Of a stretch of 50,601 bases of DNA, positions 9,029 through 17,536 are shown piece by piece. The position numbers and the translations under genes are program-made. Every line of letters begins with the position of its first letter. Positions within the stretch are counted from its first letter, which is position 1. The notes below the pieces were generated by a model. The model was given only the letters and a program-made list of their open reading frames with translations. It was not told the DNA's origin and made no database searches. The DNA is from Methylophaga sp. (GTDB taxonomy: Bacteria > Pseudomonadota > Gammaproteobacteria > Nitrosococcales > Methylophagaceae). The DNA lies in the NCBI GenBank assembly GCA_030148085.1, contig JASBUF010000068.1:1-50601 (forward strand), in the 5' to 3' direction.

Positions 9029-10423
9029 TTGAAACGCATTATTATTTCTTTGCTGACACTCTGCTTGCTTACGGCCTGTGGGGAAGCCCAACCCCATCTG
9101 GACGAAATCCAGCAACGTGGTGAGTTACGTGTCCTCAGCCGATATAGCCTAGCAAGCTACTATGTGAAAGCAGATACGCTGGCTGGATTTGAATATGAGC
9201 TGGCCCAGCGCTTTGCCGATTATCTTGGGGTCAAGCTCAAGGTGATTGTTCCTGACAACCTCACCAGCATGTTACGTATGATCGAAGAGGGACAGGCTGA
9301 TCTTGCGGCGGCAGGACTGACTATTACCGAACAGCGCAAAAACCGCATCCGTTTCGGCCCGGTTTACCACGAGGTGACGCAACAACTTGTCTATAAGCGT
9401 GGCAGCAGCAAACCAAAAGATATTACCGATATACCCAGCGGCCAGTTAGAAGTCGTTGCCGAGAGCAGCCACGTTGAACAGCTGGAGTCTTTAAAAGAAG
9501 AGATTCCTGAACTCGACTGGCGAGAAAATAATGAGTTGGATAACAGTGGCCTGTTGGAACTGGTTCAACTTGAGTTAATCGACTACACCGTGGTCGATTC
9601 CAATGAAATGTCTGCAAATCAGGGTCTGTTCCCTGAGCTTCGCGTAGCCTTTGATATCTCTGAACCTCAACCCTTGGGCTGGGCCATGCCACTCGCCGAC
9701 GACGACTCGCTCTATCTTGAGGTACTCAACTTTTTTCAGGACATGGAAGCCTCAGGTGAGCTGGATCGACTAATAGAAAAATACTACGGCCATATCCGTC
9801 GTTTCGACTACGTCGACACCCGTGCAATTCACCGCCGTATTCAGACTCACTTACCCCTCTACAGAGACATGCTCCAGCAAGCAGCAGAGCAATATGGTTT
9901 TGACTGGTACATGTTGGCCGCTATTGCCTATCAGGAGTCTCACTGGAACCCGTTGGCAGTGTCCAGTACCGGCGTTAAAGGACTGATGATGTTAACCCGC
10001 GCGACCGCCAAAGAGATGGGTGTCACTGACCGTGAGGATGCGGAACAGAGTATTTTTGCAGGCGCAGCCTATCTGGCTTCCATCAAAGAGCGTTTACCCG
10101 AGGGCATTCCAAAGTCTGACCGTATCTGGTTTGCGCTGGCGGCCTACAATATCGGATTGGGTCACCTTGAAGATGCCCGTGTCATTACTCAGTCGCAGGG
10201 CAAAGATCCCAACAGATGGAATGATGTACGCGATCACCTGCCGTTATTATCTAAGCAGAAATGGTTCAGCCAGACTCGCCATGGCTATGCCCGCGGCAGC
10301 GAGCCAGTTCGTTATGTACAAAATATCAAGCGTTATCTGGATATTCTGCTGCATCATGAAGACACCGCCGTACCGGTCACACCGGCCCCGACCTCTGAGC
10401 CCGCTTTACCTGCTGCGTTGTAA
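9029..10423 (+). CDS. mltF: Membrane-bound lytic murein transglycosylase F
   Basis: The 464-residue lipoprotein cleaves the MurNAc-GlcNAc bond of peptidoglycan, forming 1,6-anhydroMurNAc ends. The start is TTG, with GACGAGG about 8 nt upstream. A lipobox LLTAC is at residues 13-17. Residues about 30-265 form a periplasmic solute-binding (SBP3-like) domain (RGELRVLSRYS, GFEYELAQRFADYLGVKLKV). From about 285 comes the SLT domain with catalytic Glu in AYQESHWNPLAVSSTGVKGL (about residue 302) and the ALAAYNIGLGHLEDAR motif. This two-domain layout is specific to MltF. It ends in a bidirectional terminator shared with the convergent dsbA. Confidence 0.95.
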   Translation: MKRIIISLLTLCLLTACGEAQPHLDEIQQRGELRVLSRYSLASYYVKADTLAGFEYELAQRFADYLGVKLKVIVPDNLTSMLRMIEEGQADLAAAGLTITEQRKNRIRFGPVYHEVTQQLVYKRGSSKPKDITDIPSGQLEVVAESSHVEQLESLKEEIPELDWRENNELDNSGLLELVQLELIDYTVVDSNEMSANQGLFPELRVAFDISEPQPLGWAMPLADDDSLYLEVLNFFQDMEASGELDRLIEKYYGHIRRFDYVDTRAIHRRIQTHLPLYRDMLQQAAEQYGFDWYMLAAIAYQESHWNPLAVSSTGVKGLMMLTRATAKEMGVTDREDAEQSIFAGAAYLASIKERLPEGIPKSDRIWFALAAYNIGLGHLEDARVITQSQGKDPNRWNDVRDHLPLLSKQKWFSQTRHGYARGSEPVRYVQNIKRYLDILLHHEDTAVPVTPAPTSEPALPAAL

Positions 10424-10441
10424 GCACAATTTACAGCCCAT

Positions 10442-10471
10442 AAAAAAGCCCGGTCTTGGCCGGGCTTTTTT
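10442..10471. terminator. Bidirectional intrinsic terminator between mltF and dsbA
   Basis: Perfect 12-bp arms AAAAAAGCCCGG (10442-10453) and CCGGGCTTTTTT (10460-10471) with a 6-nt loop. The A and T runs on both sides let it serve mltF on the plus strand and dsbA on the minus strand. Confidence 0.94.
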
Positions 10472-10485
10472 GATTCTGATTCTGT

Positions 10486-11115
10486 TTACTGACTTTGTTG
10501 AATCAGCATATCAACCAGTTTGAACAAGTCTTCAGCACTGCCAGCACTACTGGCATCCGTACGGTATTCACCATTAACAATAAATGAAGGCACACCAGTA
10601 ATGCCTGATGTACGGCTCATAATCAACGCCTGTTTGACCTTACCTTTAACACTGAATGAGTTCATCGTTTTCAAAAACGCCTCGCGGTCAATGCCCTGCT
10701 CTTCAACAAAATCGAGCAACTCATCTTCGGTGTTCAGCTTGCGCTTCCCAACATGGATGGCACTGAACAATTTAGGGTGCAGCATCTCCAAATCACCTGT
10801 CGCTTCAGCGGCATAAAACACACGCGCCAATTCCAGCCAGCTGTCACGGAAAATTGCCGGGACTTTCACAAACTCAACATTGTCTGCCAGAGTTTTTTTC
10901 CACGCATCGATTTCAGGTTCCAATGCAAAGCAGTGGGGGCAGGTGTAAGAAAACATTTCCACCACGACTACTTTTTCCGCATTCGCCGTATTAAGTTTCT
11001 CCGTGGTAGGAAAATAATGGGTGCCTTCCACGTAAGACATCGGTACAGCCCAGGCTGAAGTCGACATCAGACCTGCCAGCAGGCCTGCAGCGAGGGTGTT
11101 CACAAGTTTTCTCAT
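10486..11115 (-). CDS. dsbA: Thiol:disulfide interchange protein DsbA
   Basis: DsbA introduces disulfide bonds into periplasmic proteins. The 209-residue precursor has a signal peptide (MRKLVNTLAAGLLAGLMSTS, AWA cleavage), the active site FSYTCPHCFALEPE (CPHC) and the cis-proline loop SGITGVPSFIVNGEY. I use the ATG at 11115 rather than 11121 because AAAGGA is about 7 nt before the former and nearly touches the latter. It follows ccsA by 24 nt on the same strand. This gives it a plausible place in cytochrome c maturation, where the haem-binding CxxCH cysteines pass through thiol-disulfide exchange. Confidence 0.94.
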   Translation of the reverse strand: MRKLVNTLAAGLLAGLMSTSAWAVPMSYVEGTHYFPTTEKLNTANAEKVVVVEMFSYTCPHCFALEPEIDAWKKTLADNVEFVKVPAIFRDSWLELARVFYAAEATGDLEMLHPKLFSAIHVGKRKLNTEDELLDFVEEQGIDREAFLKTMNSFSVKGKVKQALIMSRTSGITGVPSFIVNGEYRTDASSAGSAEDLFKLVDMLIQQSQ

Positions 11116-11139
11116 TGTCATATCCTTTCTTGCAGAGAG

Positions 11140-12294
11140 TTATAGGGTGCCGTATGAGTGCAGCCCGGATAAAAACATATTCACGCCAAGGAAGGCGAAC
11201 AGGGTCACAAACAGACCGACAATCGCCCACCAGGCCATCGGACCACCATGCCAGCCCTTGGTCATACGCATATGTAACCACGCCGCATAGTTCAGCCAAA
11301 CAATTAACGCCCAGGTTTCTTTTGGATCCCAGGACCAGTAACCACCCCAGGCTTCGGCCGCCCACAGAGCGCCGAGGATGGTGGCCAGCGTGAAAAAAGC
11401 AAAACCCAAGGCAATCGACTTGTACATCAAGTCATCCATCAGGTTTAACGATGGCATATGACTGCTCCAGCCACCATTTGCATTCCTGTTCTGGGCACTT
11501 GCCACCAGCAGATAGGCCACACCAATCATGGCCGCCATCGCAAAAGCGCCATAACCAATAAAGTTAGCCGGGACATGGATCTTCATCCAGTAGCTTTGCA
11601 GAGCCGGCACCAAAGGCTCGATTTCATGTGCCTGGCGCTCAAAGGTGTACCACAACTGGAATGCCACGGCCGCACTAATCACCAGCAAGACAAAACCACC
11701 CAGACTACGGGTCTGGTAGCGACGCTCGTAAAAGAGATAAAGCAAAGCCGTCACCACCGCGAATAAGATAAACACTTCGTAGAGATTACTGACCGGAATA
11801 TGACCGATATCGGCACCATGTAAATACGACTCACGCCAGCGCACCATCAGCCCGATCATGCCCATCGTGGTTGCCGACCAGGTCAGAAAGCTGGCAACTT
11901 TTTCAGTAAACGTTGAACGAAAGAAGAGACCGCCAAAATAGGTCACCGTAGCCATGACAAACAGGGCGCTCATCCACATAAACGCGGACTGACTGGCCAG
12001 CAGATAATTCAGCCAGAAATTACTATCTGCACGACCAAGTTCGCTGCCATACAGCGTCACTGCAAACAAACTCAATAGCGCGACAACTAGAGAGTGCCAG
12101 CGATAGCCCGGCCAGTCCTGGCCCAACCAGGCCATACCAACAGCGGTCAGCATAATAATGCTGATCTCATAGACATCGAGTACCTCGCTGTAAAAGCCAA
12201 TCAGCCCTATAGCAGAAAGCAGCATTAATACTCGCCAGGCCCAAGCTGAGGGACTGGTTTTTTCAGATTCAAGTAAGGAGGTGGTTGTCGTCAT
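11140..12294 (-). CDS. ccsA: System II cytochrome c biogenesis protein, CcsA/ResC type (WWD haem-handling)
   Basis: The 384-residue integral membrane protein belongs to the haem-handling family of system II cytochrome c synthase; some databases call this member CcsB. The tryptophan-rich WWD motif is visible as WAAEAWGGYWSWDPKETWALIVW-type sequence near residues 315-335. Conserved histidines lie in loops (LHGADIGHIPVSNLYE, KIHVPANFIGYG, LHMRMTKGWHG). At least eight hydrophobic helices are evident. It acts with ResB, whose gene is 40 nt upstream, to deliver haem to apocytochromes in the periplasm. Confidence 0.92.
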   Translation of the reverse strand: MTTTTSLLESEKTSPSAWAWRVLMLLSAIGLIGFYSEVLDVYEISIIMLTAVGMAWLGQDWPGYRWHSLVVALLSLFAVTLYGSELGRADSNFWLNYLLASQSAFMWMSALFVMATVTYFGGLFFRSTFTEKVASFLTWSATTMGMIGLMVRWRESYLHGADIGHIPVSNLYEVFILFAVVTALLYLFYERRYQTRSLGGFVLLVISAAVAFQLWYTFERQAHEIEPLVPALQSYWMKIHVPANFIGYGAFAMAAMIGVAYLLVASAQNRNANGGWSSHMPSLNLMDDLMYKSIALGFAFFTLATILGALWAAEAWGGYWSWDPKETWALIVWLNYAAWLHMRMTKGWHGGPMAWWAIVGLFVTLFAFLGVNMFLSGLHSYGTL

Positions 12295-12334
12295 ATCACT
12301 CTCATGCGAAATCGCATTTTAGAAACTAAGAACA

Positions 12335-14344
12335 TCAGTCTAGAGCAGAGTTCCGTGTCACGGCCTCTAGCTTACCGCGGATCAGTTCAAAAACCGTATC
12401 AAACTCACGCGGATTGCGGTTGGTCATCCCAGCTAGATCTAGTCGTGTCTGCCCATTTTCCTCACTCAGCCATATCCAAAAACGGCGCTGGGGCAGGTAG
12501 AACAGTAAAAAGACCCCGATAATGAGAAAAGCACAGCCTAAGTAGACGGTACTTTTGCCCGGTGAGCGAGCAATCTGCAAGCCGGTCGACTCAATGTGGG
12601 TAAAGTCGGTCAAAGCCAGATAAACCGGTGAGCCGTAGCGCGGCAGGCTGCCAATCGCATCGATAGCATCCTGTAAAAACAATAACTCTGCCTCAGACAC
12701 GGTGTTATTTGCATCCGCTGACAATCCCTGCAAATAGACCCTGCCTAACATTTCCCGCAGCATTGCGAGATAAGCGGGTGCCAGACTGTCCCGCTCTGCT
12801 TCCGGCAGGGTTTGTTCGATAAACTCGCGCACCTCGTCAAAACCACCGCGTACAAACATCGCCACCAGCGTTTCCAGAGTACGCTGCAGACTGTCGCTGA
12901 GCACCTGATCCTCCTGACTTTGCAGACTGACCAATGTTTCCTGTTTCATTTCTGCCGCAATCGTGCTGATGACATTTTTATCGAGCAAGCGGTGCAGGAA
13001 TTGGATAAAGCCTTCTACCCCGCCATCCTCATCGGCTGGAATATGCAGATAGGCAAACTCATCTGCCGGACTGCCTCGTACGCCGCTGAGAATATAGTCA
13101 CGACCATTACGCTCAACCGGCAGCATGTAGTTTTCATACTCCATCGCCTCGCCGGTATCACGGCGTAATTTGAACTGAATACTCGGCCCAAAATTGCGTA
13201 CATTGCGAGGATCGTCATCCGTCGGATCCGGGTTAATATTGAAAGGCCGAAAACCGGTCACTTCCAGTTGAAGTGTTTGCTCACCCCACTGCATATTACG
13301 GGTTTCAAAGACTTTGGTTTCCAACTCGGTCGCTTCAGGCTGACCGGCAAACAGCGGCCAGGCATCAATGCTCAGTTCAGAACCGCCGTCACCGAAACTG
13401 GCCTGATATATCGCATAACCCTTATAAATTAACGGATGGTTTACCGCGATGGTCTGCTCCAACGGCGCGTTGAGATCAGTGTCATAAATCACCAGATCCG
13501 ACTCAAAGGATTTGGGCTGACCCGATGAGTAATGTTCAATACGGAAGTCTTTCACTTCAATAGTAAAGGGCAGGTTCTGCACCAGGTAACCATCCCGCAT
13601 CGGCAGATAAGCCACACTCGAAGCCCGACCTTCAGGAATGCTGACACTGCCTCGAAATGCCTGTGGCCCGACCGGCAAACGACTTTCTTTAGGTACCTGG
13701 CTCAACGGCAAATTGCGGGTTTCAACTTCAATCCGGCCCTGCCACTCGGCCAGTTTCAGTGGCAGATTACTGTCCAACAGGCCGCCGACACAGATCACAA
13801 TAATCGCTACATGAGTCAGGATGTAGCCCAGACGGTTCATACCACCGCGCATCGCAGAGACTAACTGCACATCCTCTTTTTCTGTAATGCGTGTGCGATA
13901 GCCTTGGCGTGACAACTGCTCGGTGAGGGCTGTGACCGAAGCCTCGGTACTTGCAGCTGTGTGCCACTGTGCACGGTGATGCATGGAGCGTAAGGATTTG
14001 AGCTGCACATTGGTCCGCAGGTTAAACATATCGCGGAACATGGACGGAGTATGGCGAATCACACAGACGCTGGTTGAAACCACCAGCAAGGTCAGAATCG
14101 CGAGGAACCACAGAGCGCTATACACATCGTACAGCCCCAGTTTTTCGAATACATCGAACCAATACGGTCCGAACTTGATAACGTAGTCGGGATAGGGTTG
14201 GTTTTGCTGCAAAACCGTACCGATCACAGAGGCAATCGCCAGCGTGATCAGCATGGTGATAGCAAATTCCATACTACCCAGAAAGTGAAACACCCGCCAG
14301 GCTAGAGAACGATGCGGCCGTTGCGAATCCTGTGTACGTGACAT
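12335..14344 (-). CDS. resB: System II cytochrome c biogenesis protein, ResB/Ccs1 family
   Basis: The 669-residue protein starts MSRTQDSQRPHRSLAWRVFHFLGSMEFAITM, where the RVFHFLGSMEFAI segment is characteristic of ResB proteins. Transmembrane segments follow near residues 25-45, 75-100 and 165-185. A very large periplasmic domain spans roughly 190-600, and a last helix lies near 605 (YLGCAFLIIGVFLLFYLPQRRFW). ResB binds apocytochrome and partners the WWD protein encoded downstream. Its size, above many ResB proteins of 450-550 residues, is typical of proteobacterial homologues with an extended periplasmic part. The leader to the cytochrome c4 gene holds two hairpins. Confidence 0.92.
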   Translation of the reverse strand: MSRTQDSQRPHRSLAWRVFHFLGSMEFAITMLITLAIASVIGTVLQQNQPYPDYVIKFGPYWFDVFEKLGLYDVYSALWFLAILTLLVVSTSVCVIRHTPSMFRDMFNLRTNVQLKSLRSMHHRAQWHTAASTEASVTALTEQLSRQGYRTRITEKEDVQLVSAMRGGMNRLGYILTHVAIIVICVGGLLDSNLPLKLAEWQGRIEVETRNLPLSQVPKESRLPVGPQAFRGSVSIPEGRASSVAYLPMRDGYLVQNLPFTIEVKDFRIEHYSSGQPKSFESDLVIYDTDLNAPLEQTIAVNHPLIYKGYAIYQASFGDGGSELSIDAWPLFAGQPEATELETKVFETRNMQWGEQTLQLEVTGFRPFNINPDPTDDDPRNVRNFGPSIQFKLRRDTGEAMEYENYMLPVERNGRDYILSGVRGSPADEFAYLHIPADEDGGVEGFIQFLHRLLDKNVISTIAAEMKQETLVSLQSQEDQVLSDSLQRTLETLVAMFVRGGFDEVREFIEQTLPEAERDSLAPAYLAMLREMLGRVYLQGLSADANNTVSEAELLFLQDAIDAIGSLPRYGSPVYLALTDFTHIESTGLQIARSPGKSTVYLGCAFLIIGVFLLFYLPQRRFWIWLSEENGQTRLDLAGMTNRNPREFDTVFELIRGKLEAVTRNSALD

Positions 14345-14358
14345 GGGGGAGCCCCTGT

Positions 14359-14408
14359 TTCAGGCAAGGCCTGAACTCAGAAAAGCCACGCAGCACATAC
14401 TGCGTGGC
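14359..14408 (-). terminator. Tandem hairpins, including an intrinsic terminator, between cytochrome c4 and resB
   Basis: Read on the minus strand, the first hairpin has perfect 9-bp arms GCCACGCAG (14400-14408) and CTGCGTGGC (14385-14393) with a 6-nt loop, then TTTT (14381-14384). The second hairpin has 7-bp arms TTCAGGC and GCCTGAA (14359-14375) and lies just ahead of the resB start. The first resembles an intrinsic terminator with a short U tract. It would probably reduce rather than stop read-through into resB, making the abundant cytochrome the main product. Confidence 0.7.
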
Positions 14409-14427
14409 AAGTCATAAATAGTGTGTA

Positions 14428-15039
14428 TTAAGGCTTCAGACCGAAAACGTAAGCAGAGACTGCTTTGATTTCAGCTTCGCTCATTTTGCTGGCGATATCG
14501 CGCATCATGCTATTACTATCGTTGGCACGGTCGCCTTTAGCAAAAGCATGCAGCTGCGTTTCAACATAGCTGCTGTATTGTGCTGACAGTTTTGGCCAGT
14601 TCGCTGCAGGAACACCGCTGCCGTTAGGGCCGTGGCAGGCCATACATGCTGGTACTCCGGTTTCTTGGTTACCACCGCGGTAGATTTGCTCTCCAGCAGC
14701 CAGTAATTCTTCAGAGACTGCGCCAGGCGCGGTTTTCTGACTAGCGTAGTAAGCACCCAGATCGGCCATATCTTCTTCACTCAGATTGGCGACCATTGGT
14801 GCCATCAAGGCGTTTTGACGATCGCCGTTTTTGAAGTCCATCAGCTGCTTAACGATGTAACCTTCATGCTGACCTGCCAGCTTAGGAAACGCATCAGACA
14901 GACTGTTACCATCGGTACTATGACAGGCAGCACACATTGCGGATTTACCCTTACCCGCAGCTGCATTACCTGCCGCCATTACCATTGAAGTCGTACTCAT
15001 CGCCATGCCCAGCATGGCGGCCATTAATAGTCTTTTCAT
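14428..15039 (-). CDS. Dihaem cytochrome c4
   Basis: The 203-residue precursor has a signal peptide ([22 protein letters not shown]) and two c-type haem motifs, [11 protein letters not shown] near residue 37 and [12 protein letters not shown] near residue 133. Each is followed by a PKLAGQH or PKLSAQY segment and a Met in the expected distal position ([15 protein letters not shown]). This repeated two-domain layout is cytochrome c4, a periplasmic electron carrier to terminal oxidases. It is the first gene of a minus-strand block whose later genes encode the haem attachment machinery. It is divergent from engB. Confidence 0.95.
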   Translation of the reverse strand: MKRLLMAAMLGMAMSTTSMVMAAGNAAAGKGKSAMCAACHSTDGNSLSDAFPKLAGQHEGYIVKQLMDFKNGDRQNALMAPMVANLSEEDMADLGAYYASQKTAPGAVSEELLAAGEQIYRGGNQETGVPACMACHGPNGSGVPAANWPKLSAQYSSYVETQLHAFAKGDRANDSNSMMRDIASKMSEAEIKAVSAYVFGLKP

Positions 15040-15064
15040 TTTCTCTACCTGAAACCTTAAGTAC

Positions 15065-15091
15065 TTGCATCATAAAAACTGTGGGTATGCT
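15065..15091 (+). promoter_or_regulatory. Possible engB promoter
   Basis: TTGCAT (15065-15070) and TATGCT (15086-15091) lie 15 bp apart in the 89-bp divergent gap between the cytochrome c4 gene and engB. The spacing is shorter than ideal, so this is only a candidate. Confidence 0.3.
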
Positions 15092-15128
15092 ACTCTTGTT
15101 AGGATTTTTTTTCACCCAGATTGGTGCA

Positions 15129-15746
15129 ATGTCACAGCTCTATCAACACGCCTATTATAGCGGCAGCGCGACGAAACTGTCCCAACTGCCTGACGATACG
15201 ACTCACGAAGTCGCCTTCGCCGGACGGTCAAACGCGGGCAAGTCCAGTGCTATCAACACCATTACTGGCATTAACTCGCTGGCCAGAACCAGTAAGACGC
15301 CGGGCCGTACCCAGATGATCAATTTCTTTCATCTGGATGAACAGCGCGCTCTGGTCGATCTTCCTGGTTATGGTTACGCCAAAGTCCCTGAACAAATGAA
15401 GCTGAAATGGCAGGAAACGCTGGCTAAATATCTGGAAACGCGGAAAACATTGCGTGGTCTGATGATCATGATGGACATCCGCCACCCGCTCAAGGACTTC
15501 GATATTCAGATGCTGAGCTGGGCCAATAAAGCGCAGTTGCCGGTACACATCCTGTTGACCAAGGCCGACAAACTCAAACGCGGTGCGGCCAAGGCAGCTT
15601 TATTAGATGTCAAAAAACGGCTCACAGAGCTGCAACTAGAAGCCAGTGTCCAGCTTTTCTCCTCACTGAATAAATCCGGCCGTGATGAAGCTATCAACCA
15701 ACTCGACCAATGGTTTGAAGTTGGTACCTTAGTCACTCAAGAATAA
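15129..15746 (+). CDS. engB: Ribosome biogenesis GTPase EngB (YihA/YsxC)
   Basis: EngB is a small essential GTPase that helps assemble the 50S subunit. From [13 protein letters not shown] the protein has 205 residues, as in E. coli. The GTPase motifs are G1 [10 protein letters not shown]2 around TPGRTQ, G3 DLPGYG, G4 TKAD, and the C-terminal FSSLNKSG as G5. The open frame continues upstream to 14937 but runs through the promoter region of the divergent cytochrome gene, so I trim it. soxC starts only 7 nt downstream, suggesting a shared transcript. Confidence 0.95.
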   Translation: MSQLYQHAYYSGSATKLSQLPDDTTHEVAFAGRSNAGKSSAINTITGINSLARTSKTPGRTQMINFFHLDEQRALVDLPGYGYAKVPEQMKLKWQETLAKYLETRKTLRGLMIMMDIRHPLKDFDIQMLSWANKAQLPVHILLTKADKLKRGAAKAALLDVKKRLTELQLEASVQLFSSLNKSGRDEAINQLDQWFEVGTLVTQE

Positions 15747-15753
15747 TCTCGCC

Positions 15754-17007
15754 ATGACCACCCCGCTACACAGTCGTCGTCAGTTTCTGCAACAGGCGGC
15801 ACTGGGTAGCGCACTTGTCTCCTACAGCCTGCCCAGGCTGGCTAAAGCGGATATCGATTACCGTGAACTATTACCGGAATCAATGACCAAGGCCGGGGGG
15901 GAATTCACTAATTACGGCCAGCCCTCCCCCTACGAACAACAGGTCATCCGCTGGATTTCTGCTAACCCGGATATGCCGGGTAACGGCGTTTCCTGGTCAC
16001 CGCTGCATGAACTGCAAGGCACCATCACCCCCAATGGCTTGCATTTCGAACGTCACCATAACGGGGTGCCCGCTATTGACCCGGCACAACATCAACTCCT
16101 TATCGATGGCTTGGTCGACAAGCCGCTGGTATTTTCTGTTGATGCCTTAAAGCGCTACCCCATGCAGTCGCGGATCTGTTTTATTGAGTGTGGCGGTAAC
16201 AGTAATAGCAGTTGGCGTAGTCAACCGATCCTGACTGCGGCCGGGTATGCGCATGGACTGGTCTCCAATGCGGAGTGGACCGGCATTCCGGTCAGACTGC
16301 TACTTGAAGAAGCCGGTATTAAGCCAGAAGCAAAATGGGTCATCGCCGAAGCCGCCGATGGTGCATCGCTGAATGTCAGTATTCCACTGGAAAAGCTGAT
16401 GAATGATGCCCTGCTCGCTCTGTACCAAAATGGTGAACGTTTACGACCAGAAAATGGTTATCCACTACGTTTGGTGTTGCCGGGCTGGGAAGGTATCGTT
16501 AATGTGAAATGGCTGCGCCAATTGAGATTGTCTAACGCACCTGCAATGTCCCGCGATGAAACCGCGCAGTATACCGATTTGATGCCCAATGGCAGCGCCC
16601 GCCAGTTCAGTTTCGAAATGGCGTCCAAATCGCTGATCACCTCCCCTTCTCAGGGCATGACTCTGCCCGACAAACCCGGCATCTATCAGGTAACAGGTCT
16701 AGCTTGGTCTGGGCGAGGTAAAATCACCCGGGTAGAGGTCTCCGCCGATGGAGGACAAACTTGGGTCGATGCTGAACTTCAGCAACCCATTTTAAGTAAG
16801 GCTTTTACCCGCTTCAGCCTGCCCTGGAAGTGGCAAGGGCAATATGCGGTGTTACAGAGTCGTGCCACTGATGAGACCGGTTATATTCAACCTACTCGCG
16901 AACAATTGTTGAAAGAACGAGGCCGACACGGCTTTTTCCATTTCAATGCGATCATCAGTTGGGAAGTGAGTGAAGAGGGTTATATTAGCCATGTCTATCC
17001 GGAATAG
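15754..17007 (+). CDS. soxC: SoxC-like molybdopterin sulfite/sulfane dehydrogenase subunit
   Basis: The 417-residue protein has a Tat-type leader (SRRQFLQQAALG, ending LAKA), fitting export of a folded molybdoenzyme. The sulfite oxidase-type Moco domain has the probable molybdenum-ligand cysteine in CFIECGGNSNSSW (about residue 146), and WTGIPVRLLLEEAG and LPGWEGIVNVKWLR follow. From about residue 300 comes the Mo-co dimerisation domain (GLAWSGRGKITRVEVSADGG). At about 420 residues it fits SoxC/SorA and not the shorter MsrP, which lacks the dimerisation domain. It overlaps the SoxD-like cytochrome gene by 17 nt, which supports the SoxC assignment. No other sox genes are in the window. Confidence 0.87.
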   Translation: MTTPLHSRRQFLQQAALGSALVSYSLPRLAKADIDYRELLPESMTKAGGEFTNYGQPSPYEQQVIRWISANPDMPGNGVSWSPLHELQGTITPNGLHFERHHNGVPAIDPAQHQLLIDGLVDKPLVFSVDALKRYPMQSRICFIECGGNSNSSWRSQPILTAAGYAHGLVSNAEWTGIPVRLLLEEAGIKPEAKWVIAEAADGASLNVSIPLEKLMNDALLALYQNGERLRPENGYPLRLVLPGWEGIVNVKWLRQLRLSNAPAMSRDETAQYTDLMPNGSARQFSFEMASKSLITSPSQGMTLPDKPGIYQVTGLAWSGRGKITRVEVSADGGQTWVDAELQQPILSKAFTRFSLPWKWQGQYAVLQSRATDETGYIQPTREQLLKERGRHGFFHFNAIISWEVSEEGYISHVYPE

Positions 17008-17512
17008 TCTGCTTGCTTTACTGCTATTCGCAGCACATGCCTATGCGGAATCAGAGCATCAAGCTTTGGGGCGTGACGCCGGTGAGTTGACTCAACAGCC
17101 GCAGTGGAATCTGACCATCACCCCGGACGGGAGAGGATTGCCTGTTGGCCATGGCACGGCTGCGGAGGGTAAAAAGATTTTTAATCATCAATGTGCCTCC
17201 TGTCATGGCTTTGATGCGATTGGTGGCAGCGCTATGCCCTTGGTTGGTGAAGTCGGCTCGCTGACCAGTGAATATCCCGAAAAAACAGTGAACAGTTACT
17301 GGCCTTATGCGACTACGCTATTCGACTACATTCGCCGCTCAATGCCGCCGCAGGCCCCCTACTCCTTGTCCAGTCATCAAATCTACGCACTTTGCGCTTA
17401 TATTCTGAGTCAGGATGGTATAATCGAAGCCGATGTGGAACTCAACGAAGTGACACTGCCCCAGGTAACGATGCCTAATCGGGATGGCTTTTCTGCCACC
17501 AACTCACACTAA
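16991..17512 (+). CDS. soxD: SoxD-like monohaem cytochrome c
   Basis: The 173-residue protein begins MSIRNSLLALLLFAAHAYAESEHQ, a signal peptide. It has one haem motif, CASCHGF, and then the SoxD pattern LTSEYPEKTVNSYWPYATTLFDYIRRSMP and MPNRDGF. Met in RRSMPPQAP is the likely distal ligand. It matches the N-terminal half of dihaem SoxD but has no second haem domain. It would take electrons from the SoxC-like enzyme in the periplasm. The in-frame GTG at 16970 is further inside soxC and has no signal-peptide logic; I use the ATG, with GAAGAGGG upstream. Confidence 0.85.
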   Translation: MSIRNSLLALLLFAAHAYAESEHQALGRDAGELTQQPQWNLTITPDGRGLPVGHGTAAEGKKIFNHQCASCHGFDAIGGSAMPLVGEVGSLTSEYPEKTVNSYWPYATTLFDYIRRSMPPQAPYSLSSHQIYALCAYILSQDGIIEADVELNEVTLPQVTMPNRDGFSATNSH

Positions 17513-17536
17513 ACCGCTGAAATGAAGGATCTGTCT

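Noticed and set aside
13273-13864. Open frames antisense to resB (13273-13473, 13532-13864)
   Set aside because: They lie fully inside resB, with no ribosome sites and no recognisable domain.
14937-15128. 64-codon upstream extension of engB
   Set aside because: It overlaps the divergent cytochrome c4 signal-peptide codons; EngB homology begins at 15129.
15754-17007. Assignment as MsrP (YedY) methionine sulfoxide reductase
   Set aside because: The protein is about 80 residues longer, has a C-terminal dimerisation domain, and is paired with a SoxD-like cytochrome rather than MsrQ.
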